This document shows positions 36,895-46,084 of a DNA stretch of 64,000 nucleotides, one piece after another. The stretch comes from Methylovulum miyakonense HT12 (GTDB taxonomy: Bacteria; Pseudomonadota; Gammaproteobacteria; Methylococcales; Methylomonadaceae): assembly GCF_000384075.1 (NCBI RefSeq), contig NZ_KB913025.1, positions 3,326,045 through 3,390,044 on the forward strand, in the 5' to 3' direction. Position 1 is the stretch's first letter. Each line of letters opens with the position of its first letter. The translations under genes were made by a program, and so were the position numbers. The notes under the pieces were generated by a model. The model was not told the DNA's origin, did no database searches, and was given only the letters and a program-made list of their open reading frames with translations.

Positions 36895-38265
36895 ATGACC
36901 TTCGCTGTTCAAAACCCAATAATCCCAACAGTTGACACAATGGACACCAACATAGCCAACCTGCAACAAGCCCTAATCTGGACACAGAATATCGTCACGT
37001 CCCGCTTGCGGGTATTTCTCGGACAAGAGGAGGGCTTCCAGGCCCAACCCCTGGATTTCTATACAGAAAACTCATGGCTAGCCCAGTTTATCGCCTACTA
37101 CAACCCCAGTTTTGAAGAGTTTACCGTATTGATGTTAGCGGTTGCCACCCATTTGCAACCTGGATTTTTTAATAAAGCCATCGCCGCGTACTTTCCCGAA
37201 GGCGGCGATTTTCCAGAGTTTGGCGGGGTAAAAGCGACCCATCATCGGGGGATGCTGCCGACTGGCGAAACCGCCCAGTTTATCCTCGCGGGTGATGACC
37301 TTGAAAAACGTTTGGTGGTACAACGCATTTTTGGCTATGAACATTGGTTTTCACAACAACATATCCTCTGGCTTGAGACAGTGCCAGAAGGTGAACCATT
37401 GCTAAGCGGCCGGGTGTTGGTTGACCCGGAAATTATTGAACTGATCACTCTTGGTACCGTCAGCAAACCACGTTTCAGCATGGATTTCCCTGCCGAACCT
37501 CTGGAAACGGGTATGGAATGGGGGGATGTGGTGCTACATCCTAATACTTTGCGCCATATCCGGGAGATTGAGAATTGGATCACCTACAACGATATTTTGT
37601 TGCAGGATTGGGGAATGCACAAAAGGCTAAAGTCTGGCTACCGGGCTTTGTTTTACGGCCCGCCCGGCACTGGCAAAACCTTGACCGCAACGCTGTTGGG
37701 CAAGCAAACCGGTAAGGACGTGTTCCGCATTGACTTGTCGCGTGTGGTGTCCAAATACATCGGCGAGACCGAGAAAAACTTGTCAAAACTCTTCGATAAA
37801 GCCGAACATAAAAACTGGATATTGTTTTTTGACGAAGCCGACGCATTGTTTGGCAAACGCACCGACATCCGCGATGCCCATGACAAATATGCCAATCAGG
37901 AAGTTGCCTATTTGTTGCAACGTATAGAAGGCTATAACGGCTTGGTGATTTTGGCATCCAACCAACGCGGCAACATTGACGACGCTTTTGTGCGGCGCTT
38001 CCATGCGATTATCCATTTCCCCATGCCAAGTACGGAAGAACGCTATGAAATCTGGCGCAAAACCTTTCCTCCCCAACTCAATATCGCCGCCGACATCGAC
38101 TGGCAACAGATCGCCGCGCGTTACGAACTGACCGGTGCGGGGATTTTAAACGTCACCCAATTTTGCGCCATTGAAGCGCTGGCCGACAATTCCGTTTGTC
38201 TCGACCTTAAACGGTTGGAAGCGGCGATTTTGCGGGAATATATTAAAGAGGGCAAAGTGGTTTGA
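36895..38265 (+). CDS. eCIS AAA+ ATPase (Afp15/Pvc15-like)
   Basis: A 456-residue cytosolic ATPase found in nearly every eCIS locus; in Afp/PVC it is needed for particle assembly or cargo loading. The C-terminal AAA+ domain is intact: Walker A GPPGTGKT (residues 255-262), Walker B ILFFDEADALFG (about 310), the sensor/arginine-finger region ILASNQRGNIDDAFVRRFHA and a C-terminal lid. The N-terminal 230 residues are the helical family-specific domain (SWLAQFIAYYNPSFEEF, WFSQQHILWLE). The ATG at 36940 (MDTNIANLQQ) is an alternative start. It is separated from the structural genes by the effector and its neighbour, and is the last gene of the locus. Confidence 0.92.
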   Translation: MTFAVQNPIIPTVDTMDTNIANLQQALIWTQNIVTSRLRVFLGQEEGFQAQPLDFYTENSWLAQFIAYYNPSFEEFTVLMLAVATHLQPGFFNKAIAAYFPEGGDFPEFGGVKATHHRGMLPTGETAQFILAGDDLEKRLVVQRIFGYEHWFSQQHILWLETVPEGEPLLSGRVLVDPEIIELITLGTVSKPRFSMDFPAEPLETGMEWGDVVLHPNTLRHIREIENWITYNDILLQDWGMHKRLKSGYRALFYGPPGTGKTLTATLLGKQTGKDVFRIDLSRVVSKYIGETEKNLSKLFDKAEHKNWILFFDEADALFGKRTDIRDAHDKYANQEVAYLLQRIEGYNGLVILASNQRGNIDDAFVRRFHAIIHFPMPSTEERYEIWRKTFPPQLNIAADIDWQQIAARYELTGAGILNVTQFCAIEALADNSVCLDLKRLEAAILREYIKEGKVV

Positions 38266-38370
38266 GCGCAAGGCGCATGGGCGTGGATCCCCTACGCGTA
38301 GCAGCACATGAGGGAGGCGAGCCTCCCACGCCGCCAGTTTAAGGAGGCGCTCTGGGCGGGCAACCGCTTT
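38266..38370. terminator. Hairpin between the convergent eCIS ATPase and rlmD genes
   Basis: GGGAGGC (38312-38318), a two-base gap and GCCTCCC (38321-38327) form a perfect stem. Flanking GGCGTGG and CCACGCC can extend it into a cruciform. It lies between two convergent stops, where a bidirectional terminator is expected. There is no long T-tract, so it may instead be a repeat element (GGGCGGGCAACCGC follows, a motif seen again near 48770-48830). Confidence 0.4.
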
Positions 38371-39714
38371 TTAAAACAAGTCCCTAGTGAACAAGGCAAT
38401 GGATTCCACATGGGCGGTCTGTGGGAACATGTCCATAACGCCAGCCTTAACCAGTTTGTAGCCTAGTTCGTTGACCAAAATCCCTGCGTCACGGGCGAGT
38501 GTTGAAGGGTTGCAGGAGACGTATACAATTTGCTCGGGCTGCCAATTTTTAATATGTGCCAAGACTTCGGACGCACCCGCCCTAGAGGGGTCGAGCAAGA
38601 TTTTATTGTATTTGCGGTTTGCCCAAGGTTGGTCGCTGATGTCTTTGCTCAGGTCGGCCGCATAGAACTCGACGTTGTGGATATTGTTATGCAGGGCGTT
38701 TTCTTTGGCATGGTTGACAAGGGGTTGGTCACCTTCAATACCAACGACCGAGCCCGCCTGGGTCGCCATCGGCAAGGTAAAATTGCCCAGCCCGCAAAAC
38801 AAGTCCAAGACATTGTCATTGGCGTTCAAATCCAGGGTGTCAAGCACGCGGCTGACCATTTGCCGGTTGATGTCGTAATTGACTTGCGTGAACATGGCGG
38901 GCCGGAATTTAAATTCTATGCCTTGCTCAGGTAGCCGATACGTGGGTATGGCTTCCGGCTCCCCTGGCAGCGGGGTTATCGTATCCGGGCCTTTGCTTTG
39001 CAAACACAAGCTGACCGCATGGGCATGGGCGAACACACGCATTTTTTCAATGTCATCGGGAGTTGGCGGCTCCAAGACCCGGATCGCCAACACACATTGT
39101 TCATCGCCGATAGCCACTTCAATTTGCGGGATTTTCTCGCGGATGCTTAGGCTTCCTATCATTTCACCTAAAGCCACAAGGCGGGTGCCGACCCAAGGAT
39201 GCATGACGATACAGCTGTCTATTTCAGCTAAATATGGATGGCGTTTTTCCCGGAAACCGACCAAGACGCGGTTTTTTTTGGCCACATACTTGACACCCAT
39301 GCGGGCTTTCCGGCGGTAGCCCCAATGCGGGCCTTGCAAGGGTTCCCACAACTCGGGGATTTCCACTTTGCCGATGCGCTTAAATTGCTCCACCAGCAAA
39401 CCTTGCTTGATACGGATTTGTGCCGATGATTCCACATGCTGGAAACTACAGCCACCACACGTCCCGTAATGTGCACATTCGGCATCCACCCTGTCTTCGG
39501 CGCGGCTCAACAGTTTAACGACTTTACCTTCCGCGTAATCTTTGCGGCTTTCGGTATAAATAAATTCCACTGCTTCACCTGGCAAGGCTTCGTCAATAAA
39601 AATCACTTTGCCATCGACATGCGCGACGCCGCGCCCATCGTGGGTCAATGATTCTATGGAAACGGTCACGGGAGTGTCGGGGAGTTTTGGGGTTCTGCTT
39701 CTTCTTCGGGCCAT
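38371..39714 (-). CDS. rlmD: 23S rRNA (uracil-1939-C5)-methyltransferase RlmD
   Basis: RlmD adds the C5 methyl group to U1939 of 23S rRNA, using S-adenosylmethionine and an iron-sulfur-bound RNA-recognition domain. The 447-residue product has the N-terminal TRAM domain (VSIESLTHDGRGVAHVDGKV), iron-sulfur cysteines in CAHYGTCGGCSFQHV, the SAM-binding VLDLFCGLGNFTLPMA and the catalytic cysteine in IVYVSCNPSTLARD. The start gives a basic leader (MARRRSRTPKLPD) typical of this family. RlmD rather than RlmC or TrmA is indicated by length and the CGGC cluster followed by this core; the paralogues are close, so a little uncertainty remains. Confidence 0.92.
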   Translation of the reverse strand: MARRRSRTPKLPDTPVTVSIESLTHDGRGVAHVDGKVIFIDEALPGEAVEFIYTESRKDYAEGKVVKLLSRAEDRVDAECAHYGTCGGCSFQHVESSAQIRIKQGLLVEQFKRIGKVEIPELWEPLQGPHWGYRRKARMGVKYVAKKNRVLVGFREKRHPYLAEIDSCIVMHPWVGTRLVALGEMIGSLSIREKIPQIEVAIGDEQCVLAIRVLEPPTPDDIEKMRVFAHAHAVSLCLQSKGPDTITPLPGEPEAIPTYRLPEQGIEFKFRPAMFTQVNYDINRQMVSRVLDTLDLNANDNVLDLFCGLGNFTLPMATQAGSVVGIEGDQPLVNHAKENALHNNIHNVEFYAADLSKDISDQPWANRKYNKILLDPSRAGASEVLAHIKNWQPEQIVYVSCNPSTLARDAGILVNELGYKLVKAGVMDMFPQTAHVESIALFTRDLF

Positions 39715-39785
39715 TCTGTATGTATGTTCTTGTAGGGAAAGGTGGTTGGTTTTTTATGTGTTCAGGAACCGTTGAAAAAACGGCC

Positions 39786-39856
39786 CCCTTCGACAAGCCC
39801 GGCATGTGACGGAATCAAAGCGTTGCCGTTACGCTCGTCTTGGGCTTATCGAAGGG
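39786..39856. repeat. REP-like inverted repeat upstream of rlmD
   Basis: CCCTTCGACAAGCCC (39786-39800) pairs with GGGCTTATCGAAGGG (39842-39856), 14 of 15 positions complementary. The CTTCGACA-GC core recurs in the larger element at 43945-44089. It lies between the cysM stop and the rlmD start, both minus strand. Confidence 0.7.
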
Positions 39857-39871
39857 TTTTAAGGGATTATC

Positions 39872-40762
39872 TTAGCCAGGAAAGACGCCTGTCGATAAAT
39901 AGCGGTCACCACGGTCACAAACAATGACCACGATCACTGCATTTTCAAGTTCAGCGGACAATTTCAATGCGACCGAAACAGCCCCGCCAGAGGAAATGCC
40001 GGCAAAAATACCTTCCCTTGCCGCCAGGGCGCGGGTAGTTTCTTCAGCCGTGGCTTGATCTACATCAATAATGCGGTCAACCCGTTCGGCTTGGTAAATT
40101 TTGGGCAGGTATTCTTGAGGCCAACGGCGGATGCCGGGGATCTTGGAGTTGCCTTCCGGTTGCACGCCGATGATTTGGATATTGGGGTTTTGCTCTTTAA
40201 GAAAACGGGAGTTACCCATAATGGTTCCGGTTGTCCCCATCGAACTGACGAAATGGGTGATTTGCCCTTGGGTGTCGCGCCAGATTTCAGGGCCGGTGCT
40301 TTCATAATGGGCGCGGGGGTTGTCGGGATTGGCAAATTGGTCAAGGATTTTACCTTCCCCGGCGGCTTCCATGCTTCTTGCCAAATCAATCGCGGCTTCC
40401 ATACTGCCAGCGGCGGGGGTGAGGATAATTTCTGCGCCATAGGCTTTTATTGAGGCGCGGCGTTCCTCGCTCATATTGTCAGGCATAATTAAAGTCATTT
40501 TATAGCCTTTAATTGCGGCCGCCATGGCTAGGGCTATGCCGGTGTTGCCGCTGGTTGCTTCGATAAGCCGGTCACCAGGTTTGATCTCGCCCCTAGCTTC
40601 GGCGTGTTTGATCATGCTCAGGGCAGGGCGGTCTTTGATGGAACCGGCCGGATTATTGCCTTCCAGTTTGGCGAGGATGGTGTTGCTTGTGTTGCCAGGC
40701 AAACGTTGCAGCCTGACCAATGGCGTATTGCCGACAAAGGATTCAATGGTTGGATAAATCAT
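39872..40762 (-). CDS. cysM: Cysteine synthase B
   Basis: CysM makes cysteine from O-acetylserine and sulfide or thiosulfate (via S-sulfocysteine) with pyridoxal phosphate. The 296-residue length fits CysM (about 300) rather than the longer CysK. The PLP-binding lysine is in NNPAGSIKDRPALSMI, the substrate loop is TSGNTGIALAMAAAIKGY and the phosphate-binding glycine loop is GTTGTIMGNSRFL. RRWPQEYLPKIY with AERVDRIIDV is typical of CysM. The ribosome binding site is weak. It is a single gene, with a REP-like repeat between it and rlmD. Confidence 0.92.
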   Translation of the reverse strand: MIYPTIESFVGNTPLVRLQRLPGNTSNTILAKLEGNNPAGSIKDRPALSMIKHAEARGEIKPGDRLIEATSGNTGIALAMAAAIKGYKMTLIMPDNMSEERRASIKAYGAEIILTPAAGSMEAAIDLARSMEAAGEGKILDQFANPDNPRAHYESTGPEIWRDTQGQITHFVSSMGTTGTIMGNSRFLKEQNPNIQIIGVQPEGNSKIPGIRRWPQEYLPKIYQAERVDRIIDVDQATAEETTRALAAREGIFAGISSGGAVSVALKLSAELENAVIVVIVCDRGDRYLSTGVFPG

Positions 40763-40992
40763 GGCTGTATCCGGATATGAAAATAAAAGGCCAGATTATC
40801 CCATAAAAACGATGTGGGTCTTAGGCGATTTATACTGATGGCGGGAGTACAGGCGAGGGCTGGTTGTGTGGTAGGGACAAATTACCCTTAAGGGCTACGG
40901 GACAATCGGGTGCTGACAGGCTTGAAAGCTAACCACGGACGGGATGGCTTACCGTTCGTGGCTATATCCATTATTTCCATAAAAACTGACGC

Positions 40993-41340
40993 TTAGGCAA
41001 TAAGCACCATTTTATCAACGGCATGTTTAACATTAGAAAGCAGATTTTCCAACTCATCATGGGATTTTATGATGACGGTCAATATGGATTCTTTGCCCGC
41101 ACGGGCCATTAATATGTAATTTTGGGTGCTTTTAATCAAAATGTGCTCGAGGGCGCCACCAGCAAGCTCACAAATGCTTTGGGTCCCCACAGAATTTAAA
41201 GCGGCACTAACGGCGCCAAAAGTGTCCTCATCCATGCCTTTTGGCAACGCAGAGGCAATGACCAAACCATCGGTTGAGATAAGGGCTGAAGCTTGGATAT
41301 TTAACGAAGTTTTGTTTAGGTCTTCGAGTATAGAGTACAT
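40993..41340 (-). CDS. Roadblock/LC7-domain protein
   Basis: A 115-residue cytosolic protein with one roadblock/LC7 fold: alternating helix and strands, NIQASALISTDGLVIASALP, FGAVSAALNSVGTQSICELA, then ALEHILIKSTQNYILMARAG and ESILTVIIKSHDELENLLSN. Proteins like this pair with Ras-like MglA GTPases (as MglB) or serve as dimerising platforms for signalling. No GTPase gene is near, so the partner is elsewhere or absent. The ATG has AAGGAA eight bases upstream. A stem-loop lies in its leader. Confidence 0.85.
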   Translation of the reverse strand: MYSILEDLNKTSLNIQASALISTDGLVIASALPKGMDEDTFGAVSAALNSVGTQSICELAGGALEHILIKSTQNYILMARAGKESILTVIIKSHDELENLLSNVKHAVDKMVLIA

Positions 41341-42149
41341 GACGGAAATTCCTTAGTGGATAAGAGACGGAAGGGAGCGCTATTGTAAATATTTAACAGC
41401 CACCAGAAAGTTGGTGGCTTACGGTTACGGACTGGAAGCCCGAATCTGTGCCTTTATTCCATTATCTAAACTTCGGTTTTTATTATAACACCTGGCCTTA
41501 GTGTTTTTAACCTTATAAATCAAGTAAATTACGAATGTTACACACTGTCTGTTAGCTTTGCCGTCACCTGGTCAGGCATAGCGGGCGGCATAGCCCTTAG
41601 CACCAATGATACGGTTGTGTATCCCTCAGTCGGCAAATCATGCTTGGAATCCGTCATGGCCTTAAATTGTCGTTTCGTTTCACACGCCAGCCCGGCTTCC
41701 CATCAGCCAGCTTATGTGCCGGCGGCTGGCTGTCTTTGGTTGGCAACCGATTTTTGGATACGTCTAGCCCCGGCGGCCTTTTTTACCCAAAGGGCACAAG
41801 TGGCGGATAACGCCCCTCCATCAATCGGGCGTTTTCTTTCTTCAGGTGCTTGAGTTCTTCATATAAATGACCGTCCGTCCGCACCGTCTTGTCCCAGCGG
41901 CAGGCTATGCTTGCGGTGTTTTTTGCTGGACAAGAGCAAGAGGCCGCATGATACTTATGACTGAACTTCGAAGTTGAATCCACACTTGTTTGTTAAGTGA
42001 AGTTTTCTGGCCGCTGAATTTGGAAGTTATTTTTGGCCACCTCCTTACGCCTAAATCCCAGCGATTTTTGGATGTCTTTTACAGTCGATTGATATAGGCT
42101 TATGGGCGGCATAAAAACGCGATGTATGCTGATATGGGGAGGATAAAGG
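41341..42149. other. Long gene-free region with a leader hairpin and a possible transposase relic
   Basis: About 800 bases between two divergent genes. AGCCACCA (41398-41405) and TGGTGGCT (41412-41419) form a perfect 8-base-pair stem with a GAAAGT loop, in the leader of the roadblock gene. From about 41790 to 41890 the minus strand could encode LYEELKHLKKENARLME, which looks like a fragment of an IS3-type OrfA, broken on both sides. The rest has no coding character. A good GGAGGATAAAGG ribosome binding site precedes the next gene. Confidence 0.45.
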
Positions 42150-43043
42150 ATGGCGGCACCACCAAAGTATAGCAATCAGGGTCATCAACCTGCCGGATAT
42201 TGGCCGGTATTTTGTCTTGCCCTGAAGATATTCTCCCAAATGAACGGTACGCAGTCAGCCGCCGCATTCGCACATTACGCTTTTTTTTCGCTGTTTCCTT
42301 TAGTTATCCTTTTTGTCACCATAGCCTCGATTTTTATTGACCGTGAACAGGCGGGATTAGAAGTCATTGCTTATGTTAAAACGTATGTCCCCCTGAGTGG
42401 CGACATGCAGAGTTATATTTTTGACACCATTTTTGGTGTGGTCAATGCGCGTGGGCAGGCGGGCATCATTGCGCTGCTGATGCTCGTTTGGTCAGCCATG
42501 CAGTTTTTTACCACATTGATTAGCTCCACCAATCAAGCTTGGAATGCCAAAGCCTTTAACTGGTGGCGGCTGCCTTTTAAAAGCCTGCTGTTCTTAGCCC
42601 TTATGGTTAGTGCGGTGCTTTTTTCAGTCGCAATGCCCGTGTTGGTGAAAGTGGCGAGAGATTGGCTGTTACCAACGGGGGGGCTAAGTCCCTGGATCTA
42701 TGGTTTGGCGGGTTATTTCCTTCCCTCGGTCGTCGTATTCATTGGCCTGGGCCTGTTTTATAAGTTAGCCCCCAATCGGGCCACCCGTTTTTCCGAGGTT
42801 TGGGCCGCCGCTTTATGTGTTACTGTGCTTTTGCAGGTGGCACAAGGATTATTTGTGATTTACCTTAAGCGTTTCGCAACATTTAACGCGGTCTATGGCG
42901 CATTCGGCGGAATCATGGCATTGTTGCTGTGGATTTACCTTTCCGGGTGTATTGTTATCTTTGGTGTTTGCCTGTGCTCCGCTAAGGCCGAATTAAAACG
43001 ATACGCCCAAAACGAACAACGGTGGGAAAATGAAAATACATAG
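42150..43043 (+). CDS. YihY/BrkB family inner-membrane protein
   Basis: A 297-residue integral membrane protein of the YihY/BrkB (virulence factor BrkB, once annotated ribonuclease BN) family; the function is not settled. Six or so hydrophobic segments are evident, and the family pattern is clear: [20 protein letters not shown] near the start, [20 protein letters not shown] in the middle and [20 protein letters not shown] near the end. The start ATG follows GGAGGATAAAGG. The stop overlaps the next gene by 14 bases, so it is translated with the polyphosphate kinase. Confidence 0.92.
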   Translation: MAAPPKYSNQGHQPAGYWPVFCLALKIFSQMNGTQSAAAFAHYAFFSLFPLVILFVTIASIFIDREQAGLEVIAYVKTYVPLSGDMQSYIFDTIFGVVNARGQAGIIALLMLVWSAMQFFTTLISSTNQAWNAKAFNWWRLPFKSLLFLALMVSAVLFSVAMPVLVKVARDWLLPTGGLSPWIYGLAGYFLPSVVVFIGLGLFYKLAPNRATRFSEVWAAALCVTVLLQVAQGLFVIYLKRFATFNAVYGAFGGIMALLLWIYLSGCIVIFGVCLCSAKAELKRYAQNEQRWENENT

Positions 43044-43905
43044 CAAAGAGTTCCGGGTGAAGGAAGGCGATGAAGTCGACCTTAAAAAATGGCCGACGCT
43101 TATGGATCCCTTATACGGATCAAAAAAAGCTTACCATCAACTCCTGGACGAACAGGTGGAGGAGTTAAACTCCCTGCAACAGCTCCAATACGCCTCTAAC
43201 CGCTACGCCGTGCTGCTGATTTTTCAGGCGATGGATGCCGCCGGAAAAGATGGCGCTATCCGGCATGTCATGTCCGGCGTCAATCCCCAAGGCTGCCAAG
43301 TGTTCAGCTTTAAACACCCTAGCGCGATGGAACTGGATCATGATTTTCTCTGGCGTACGACCCAGTGTTTGCCGGAACGGGGCAGGATCGGCATTTTTAA
43401 CCGTTCTTATTATGAGGAAGTGCTGATCGCCCGGGTGCATCCTGAAATCCTGCGCAGCCAAGGGTTGCCCGATGAATTGCTCGACGAGAAAACCATCTGG
43501 CAGGAGCGGTATCTTTCTATTGTGGATTTGGAGAACCATCTTTACCGTAATGGCACACGGATCATCAAGTTCTTTCTGCACATTTCCAAGGAAGAACAGC
43601 GCAAACGCTTCCTTGAGCGTATAGACAACCCCGAAAAATACTGGAAATTCAGTGTCGCCGACATCGAAGAAAGGAAATTCTGGCATCAATACATGAAAGC
43701 TTATGAAGTATGTTTAAGCGAAACCAGCACCGAAACCGCGCCTTGGTACGTAGTCCCTGCCGATGACAAAAAAAATAGCCGCTTGATTATTGCCCAGATT
43801 ATCCTCGATACGTTTAAGGCGCTCAAAATGGGCTACCCCGAAGCCGATGCCAACCGCCAGAAGGAATTGCTGTCCATACGCCACCAGTTGATGCAAGAAG
43901 AGTGA
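43030..43905 (+). CDS. ppk2: Polyphosphate kinase 2 family protein
   Basis: A cytosolic kinase that moves phosphate between polyphosphate and nucleotides. The 291-residue protein has a PPK2 Walker A loop in [18 protein letters not shown], the Walker B/arginine region [20 protein letters not shown], and the family's [18 protein letters not shown] with [20 protein letters not shown]. Its length and [17 protein letters not shown] block suggest the short, single-domain class (nucleoside mono/diphosphate-using); the substrate cannot be fixed from sequence. It overlaps the YihY gene by 14 bases. Confidence 0.92.
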   Translation: MKIHSKEFRVKEGDEVDLKKWPTLMDPLYGSKKAYHQLLDEQVEELNSLQQLQYASNRYAVLLIFQAMDAAGKDGAIRHVMSGVNPQGCQVFSFKHPSAMELDHDFLWRTTQCLPERGRIGIFNRSYYEEVLIARVHPEILRSQGLPDELLDEKTIWQERYLSIVDLENHLYRNGTRIIKFFLHISKEEQRKRFLERIDNPEKYWKFSVADIEERKFWHQYMKAYEVCLSETSTETAPWYVVPADDKKNSRLIIAQIILDTFKALKMGYPEADANRQKELLSIRHQLMQEE

Positions 43906-43944
43906 ACTGGAAACGGGTGTTCGGGATTGATTTATGCTCTGAAC

Positions 43945-44089
43945 GGTCAAGTTTTCGGTTTTAGGATTAACCGTTCGTGGTGAGCCCTTCGATACCTCAG
44001 GAGAGCCTTGTCGAACCATGAGCGGATTAACCGTCCACCCTTCGACAGGCTCAGGACGAACGGTTAATCCTAAAACCGAAAACTTGACC
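43945..44089. repeat. 145-base element bounded by a perfect 34-base inverted repeat
   Basis: The arm at 43945-43978 is exactly the reverse complement of the arm at 44056-44089 (34 of 34). Inside are CCCTTCGA and CTTCGACAGGCTCAGGACGAACGG-type REP sequences, here in inverted pairs. The element lies between ppk2 and the lipid-transport operon and has no coding capacity, so it resembles a REP/MITE-like non-autonomous element. Confidence 0.85.
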
Positions 44090-44155
44090 TTTCGAGGTAT
44101 ACCAGGAATCCTAATAACGTTTATCTCCATTACCAACGGGCTTTAAAACTTCATC

Positions 44156-45289
44156 ATGACAGACAGTGTTCCGTGTGTAATTAATGTCAGCCGTCAGGGG
44201 CAGACGATGGAAGCCGCTTTCGTGGGTGATTGGGTTTTGGATGCCGCAGTCCCGGCACTTGATGGGGTGTTGGCGCAATTGGGGGAGGGGGATATCAGGA
44301 AGCTAATATTCTCGACCCAAGATTTAGGCCGTTGGGATAGTTTGCTGATGACCGAGCTGATCCGCCTGGTCAATCACGGTGCAAATCAAGGCATTGAAGT
44401 GGACACCAGCAGCCTGCCGGAAGGCATTCAAGGTTTGTTGCAGTTGGTTTATGCCATACCGGAACCGATCGGGGCAAGGCGTAAAGCAACCCGGGTTTCT
44501 TGGTTGGAAGTGTTGGGCGCTAGCGGTTTGCGCCTATTTGATGATGTCCAGGCTATCATCGTTTTTATCGGTGAAACGGCGCTTGGCCTTTGGGCTTTGA
44601 TGCGTGCCAAGGCCCGCTTCCGTACTGTCGATTTATGGACGAATATCCAAGATTGCGGCCCGTCGGCATTGCCCATCATTACCCTGATCAGCCTGTTGGC
44701 GGGGTTGATCCTCGCGTTCGTGGGGGCGGTGCAGCTAGCCTTGTTTGGTGCGGAAATCTATATTGCCGATATGGTGGGCTTGGGCATGATGCGGGAAATG
44801 GGGAGCTTGATGACGGGCATCATCATGACGGGCCGTACTGGTGCAGCCTTTGCGGCGCAACTGGGCACCATGCAGGTGAACAGCGAGATCGACGCCCTCA
44901 AGACGATGGGTTTTAAGCCGATGGAGTTTTTGGTTTTGCCGCGTATCCTGGCGCTTATTTTTATCATGCCCCTGCTTTGCCTGTATGCTGACTTGATGGG
45001 CATTGTTGGCGGCGCCTTGGTGACCGTGAATTTTTTTGAAGTGTCGTTGTTGCAATATCTAAACCGCACAGCCGACGCCGTCCATCTCAAGGATTTTTTT
45101 ATTGGTATCGTCAAATGCGGGGTGTTCGGCGTATTGATCGCACTTTCCGGTTGCCTGCGCGGCATGCAATGCGGGCGCAGCGCTTCGGACGTGGGCGACG
45201 CCGCAACTTCCGCCGTGGTGACGGGCATTGTTTTTATTGTCGTCGCCGATTCGTTAATAACGGTGATCTGCAACCGTCTGGGAATTTAA
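44156..45289 (+). CDS. Mla/Mce-type ABC transporter permease with N-terminal STAS domain
   Basis: A 377-residue inner-membrane permease of the MlaE family, which handles phospholipid or other lipid movement with an MCE protein. Residues 1-95 form a STAS-like domain, a fusion seen in a subset of MlaE proteins, where it may substitute for MlaB. From about 150 the MlaE core is clear: GLILAFVGAVQLALFGAEIYI, MREMGSLMTGIIMTGRTGAA, then FAAQLGTMQVNSEIDALKTM (coupling helix), and a C-terminal SAVVTGIVFIVVADSLIT. It opens a five-gene plus-strand run: permease, ATPase, MlaD-like, lipoprotein, dioxygenase. Confidence 0.92.
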   Translation: MTDSVPCVINVSRQGQTMEAAFVGDWVLDAAVPALDGVLAQLGEGDIRKLIFSTQDLGRWDSLLMTELIRLVNHGANQGIEVDTSSLPEGIQGLLQLVYAIPEPIGARRKATRVSWLEVLGASGLRLFDDVQAIIVFIGETALGLWALMRAKARFRTVDLWTNIQDCGPSALPIITLISLLAGLILAFVGAVQLALFGAEIYIADMVGLGMMREMGSLMTGIIMTGRTGAAFAAQLGTMQVNSEIDALKTMGFKPMEFLVLPRILALIFIMPLLCLYADLMGIVGGALVTVNFFEVSLLQYLNRTADAVHLKDFFIGIVKCGVFGVLIALSGCLRGMQCGRSASDVGDAATSAVVTGIVFIVVADSLITVICNRLGI

Positions 45290-45292
45290 ACC

Positions 45293-46081
45293 ATGGCCAC
45301 GCCCTGCCTGACCATTAAAGATATGACCTTGGCTTATGGTGATTTTGTGATCCAACGCAACCTTAATTTCACCATCAACCGGGGGGATATTTTTATCATC
45401 ATGGGCGCCAGCGGCTGCGGTAAAAGCACCTTGTTGATGCATCTCATCGGCTTAATGGAGCCTGCCCAAGGCGATGTGTTTTATAACGGGGAAAGTTTGT
45501 GGCAAGCAGGGCCCGAAGACCGGCAACGTATCTTGCAGCGCACGGGGGTGTTATTCCAAAGCGGCGCGCTGTTAAGTTCCATGACCTTAGCTGAGAATGT
45601 GGCGCTGCCATTGACCGAGCATACCCATTTAGAAGCCCAGCGGATACGTGAACTGGTCTCTTACAAACTGGCCCTGGTGGGGTTGGCTGGATTTGAAGAC
45701 TATTATCCTGCCGAGCTGAGTGGCGGGATGCTAAAACGGGCGGGGCTGGCGCGGGCCATGGCGCTGGATCCTGAAATCTTGTTTTTCGACGAACCCTCGG
45801 CGGGCTTGGATCCGGTCAGCGCCAAGCGGCTGGACGATTTGATCCGCAGTTTACGTGACCATTTAGGCGCAACCATTGTTTTGGTGACCCACGAGTTGGC
45901 CAGTATCTTTGCCATAGGCAGCGATTCGGTGTTTCTCGATACCGAAGCCCAAACAATTATCGCGACGGGCCCGCCCAAACAACTGCTGGCCGAATCTAAA
46001 GACCCGAAAGTCATCCATTTTTTGACCCGTGGCGAAACCCAAAAACGGTATGCCGGCAACCAACAACCAGGAGTGGTGTGA
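45293..46081 (+). CDS. ABC transporter ATPase, MlaF-like
   Basis: The 262-residue ATPase that powers the neighbouring permease. Walker A is MGASGCGKSTLLMHLIG, the signature is AELSGGMLKRAGLARAMALD, and Walker B with the catalytic Glu is EILFFDEPSAGLDPVSA, followed by the H-loop ATIVLVTHEL. The signature LSGGM(L)KRAGLARA is characteristic of MlaF-type ATPases. It starts three bases after the permease stop and is followed after three bases by the MlaD-like gene. Confidence 0.94.
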   Translation: MATPCLTIKDMTLAYGDFVIQRNLNFTINRGDIFIIMGASGCGKSTLLMHLIGLMEPAQGDVFYNGESLWQAGPEDRQRILQRTGVLFQSGALLSSMTLAENVALPLTEHTHLEAQRIRELVSYKLALVGLAGFEDYYPAELSGGMLKRAGLARAMALDPEILFFDEPSAGLDPVSAKRLDDLIRSLRDHLGATIVLVTHELASIFAIGSDSVFLDTEAQTIIATGPPKQLLAESKDPKVIHFLTRGETQKRYAGNQQPGVV

Positions 46082-46084
46082 TTT

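Noticed and set aside
12110-38265. Interpretation as a prophage or as a type VI secretion system
   Set aside because: No capsid, portal, terminase, integrase or lysis gene was seen, and none of the TssJLM membrane-complex genes. DUF4255, DUF5908, LysM connector, DUF4157 and the Afp15-type ATPase fit eCIS instead.
41617-41853. A 78-codon open frame upstream of the YihY gene
   Set aside because: No ribosome binding site or domain is visible, and the composition is not that of a gene.
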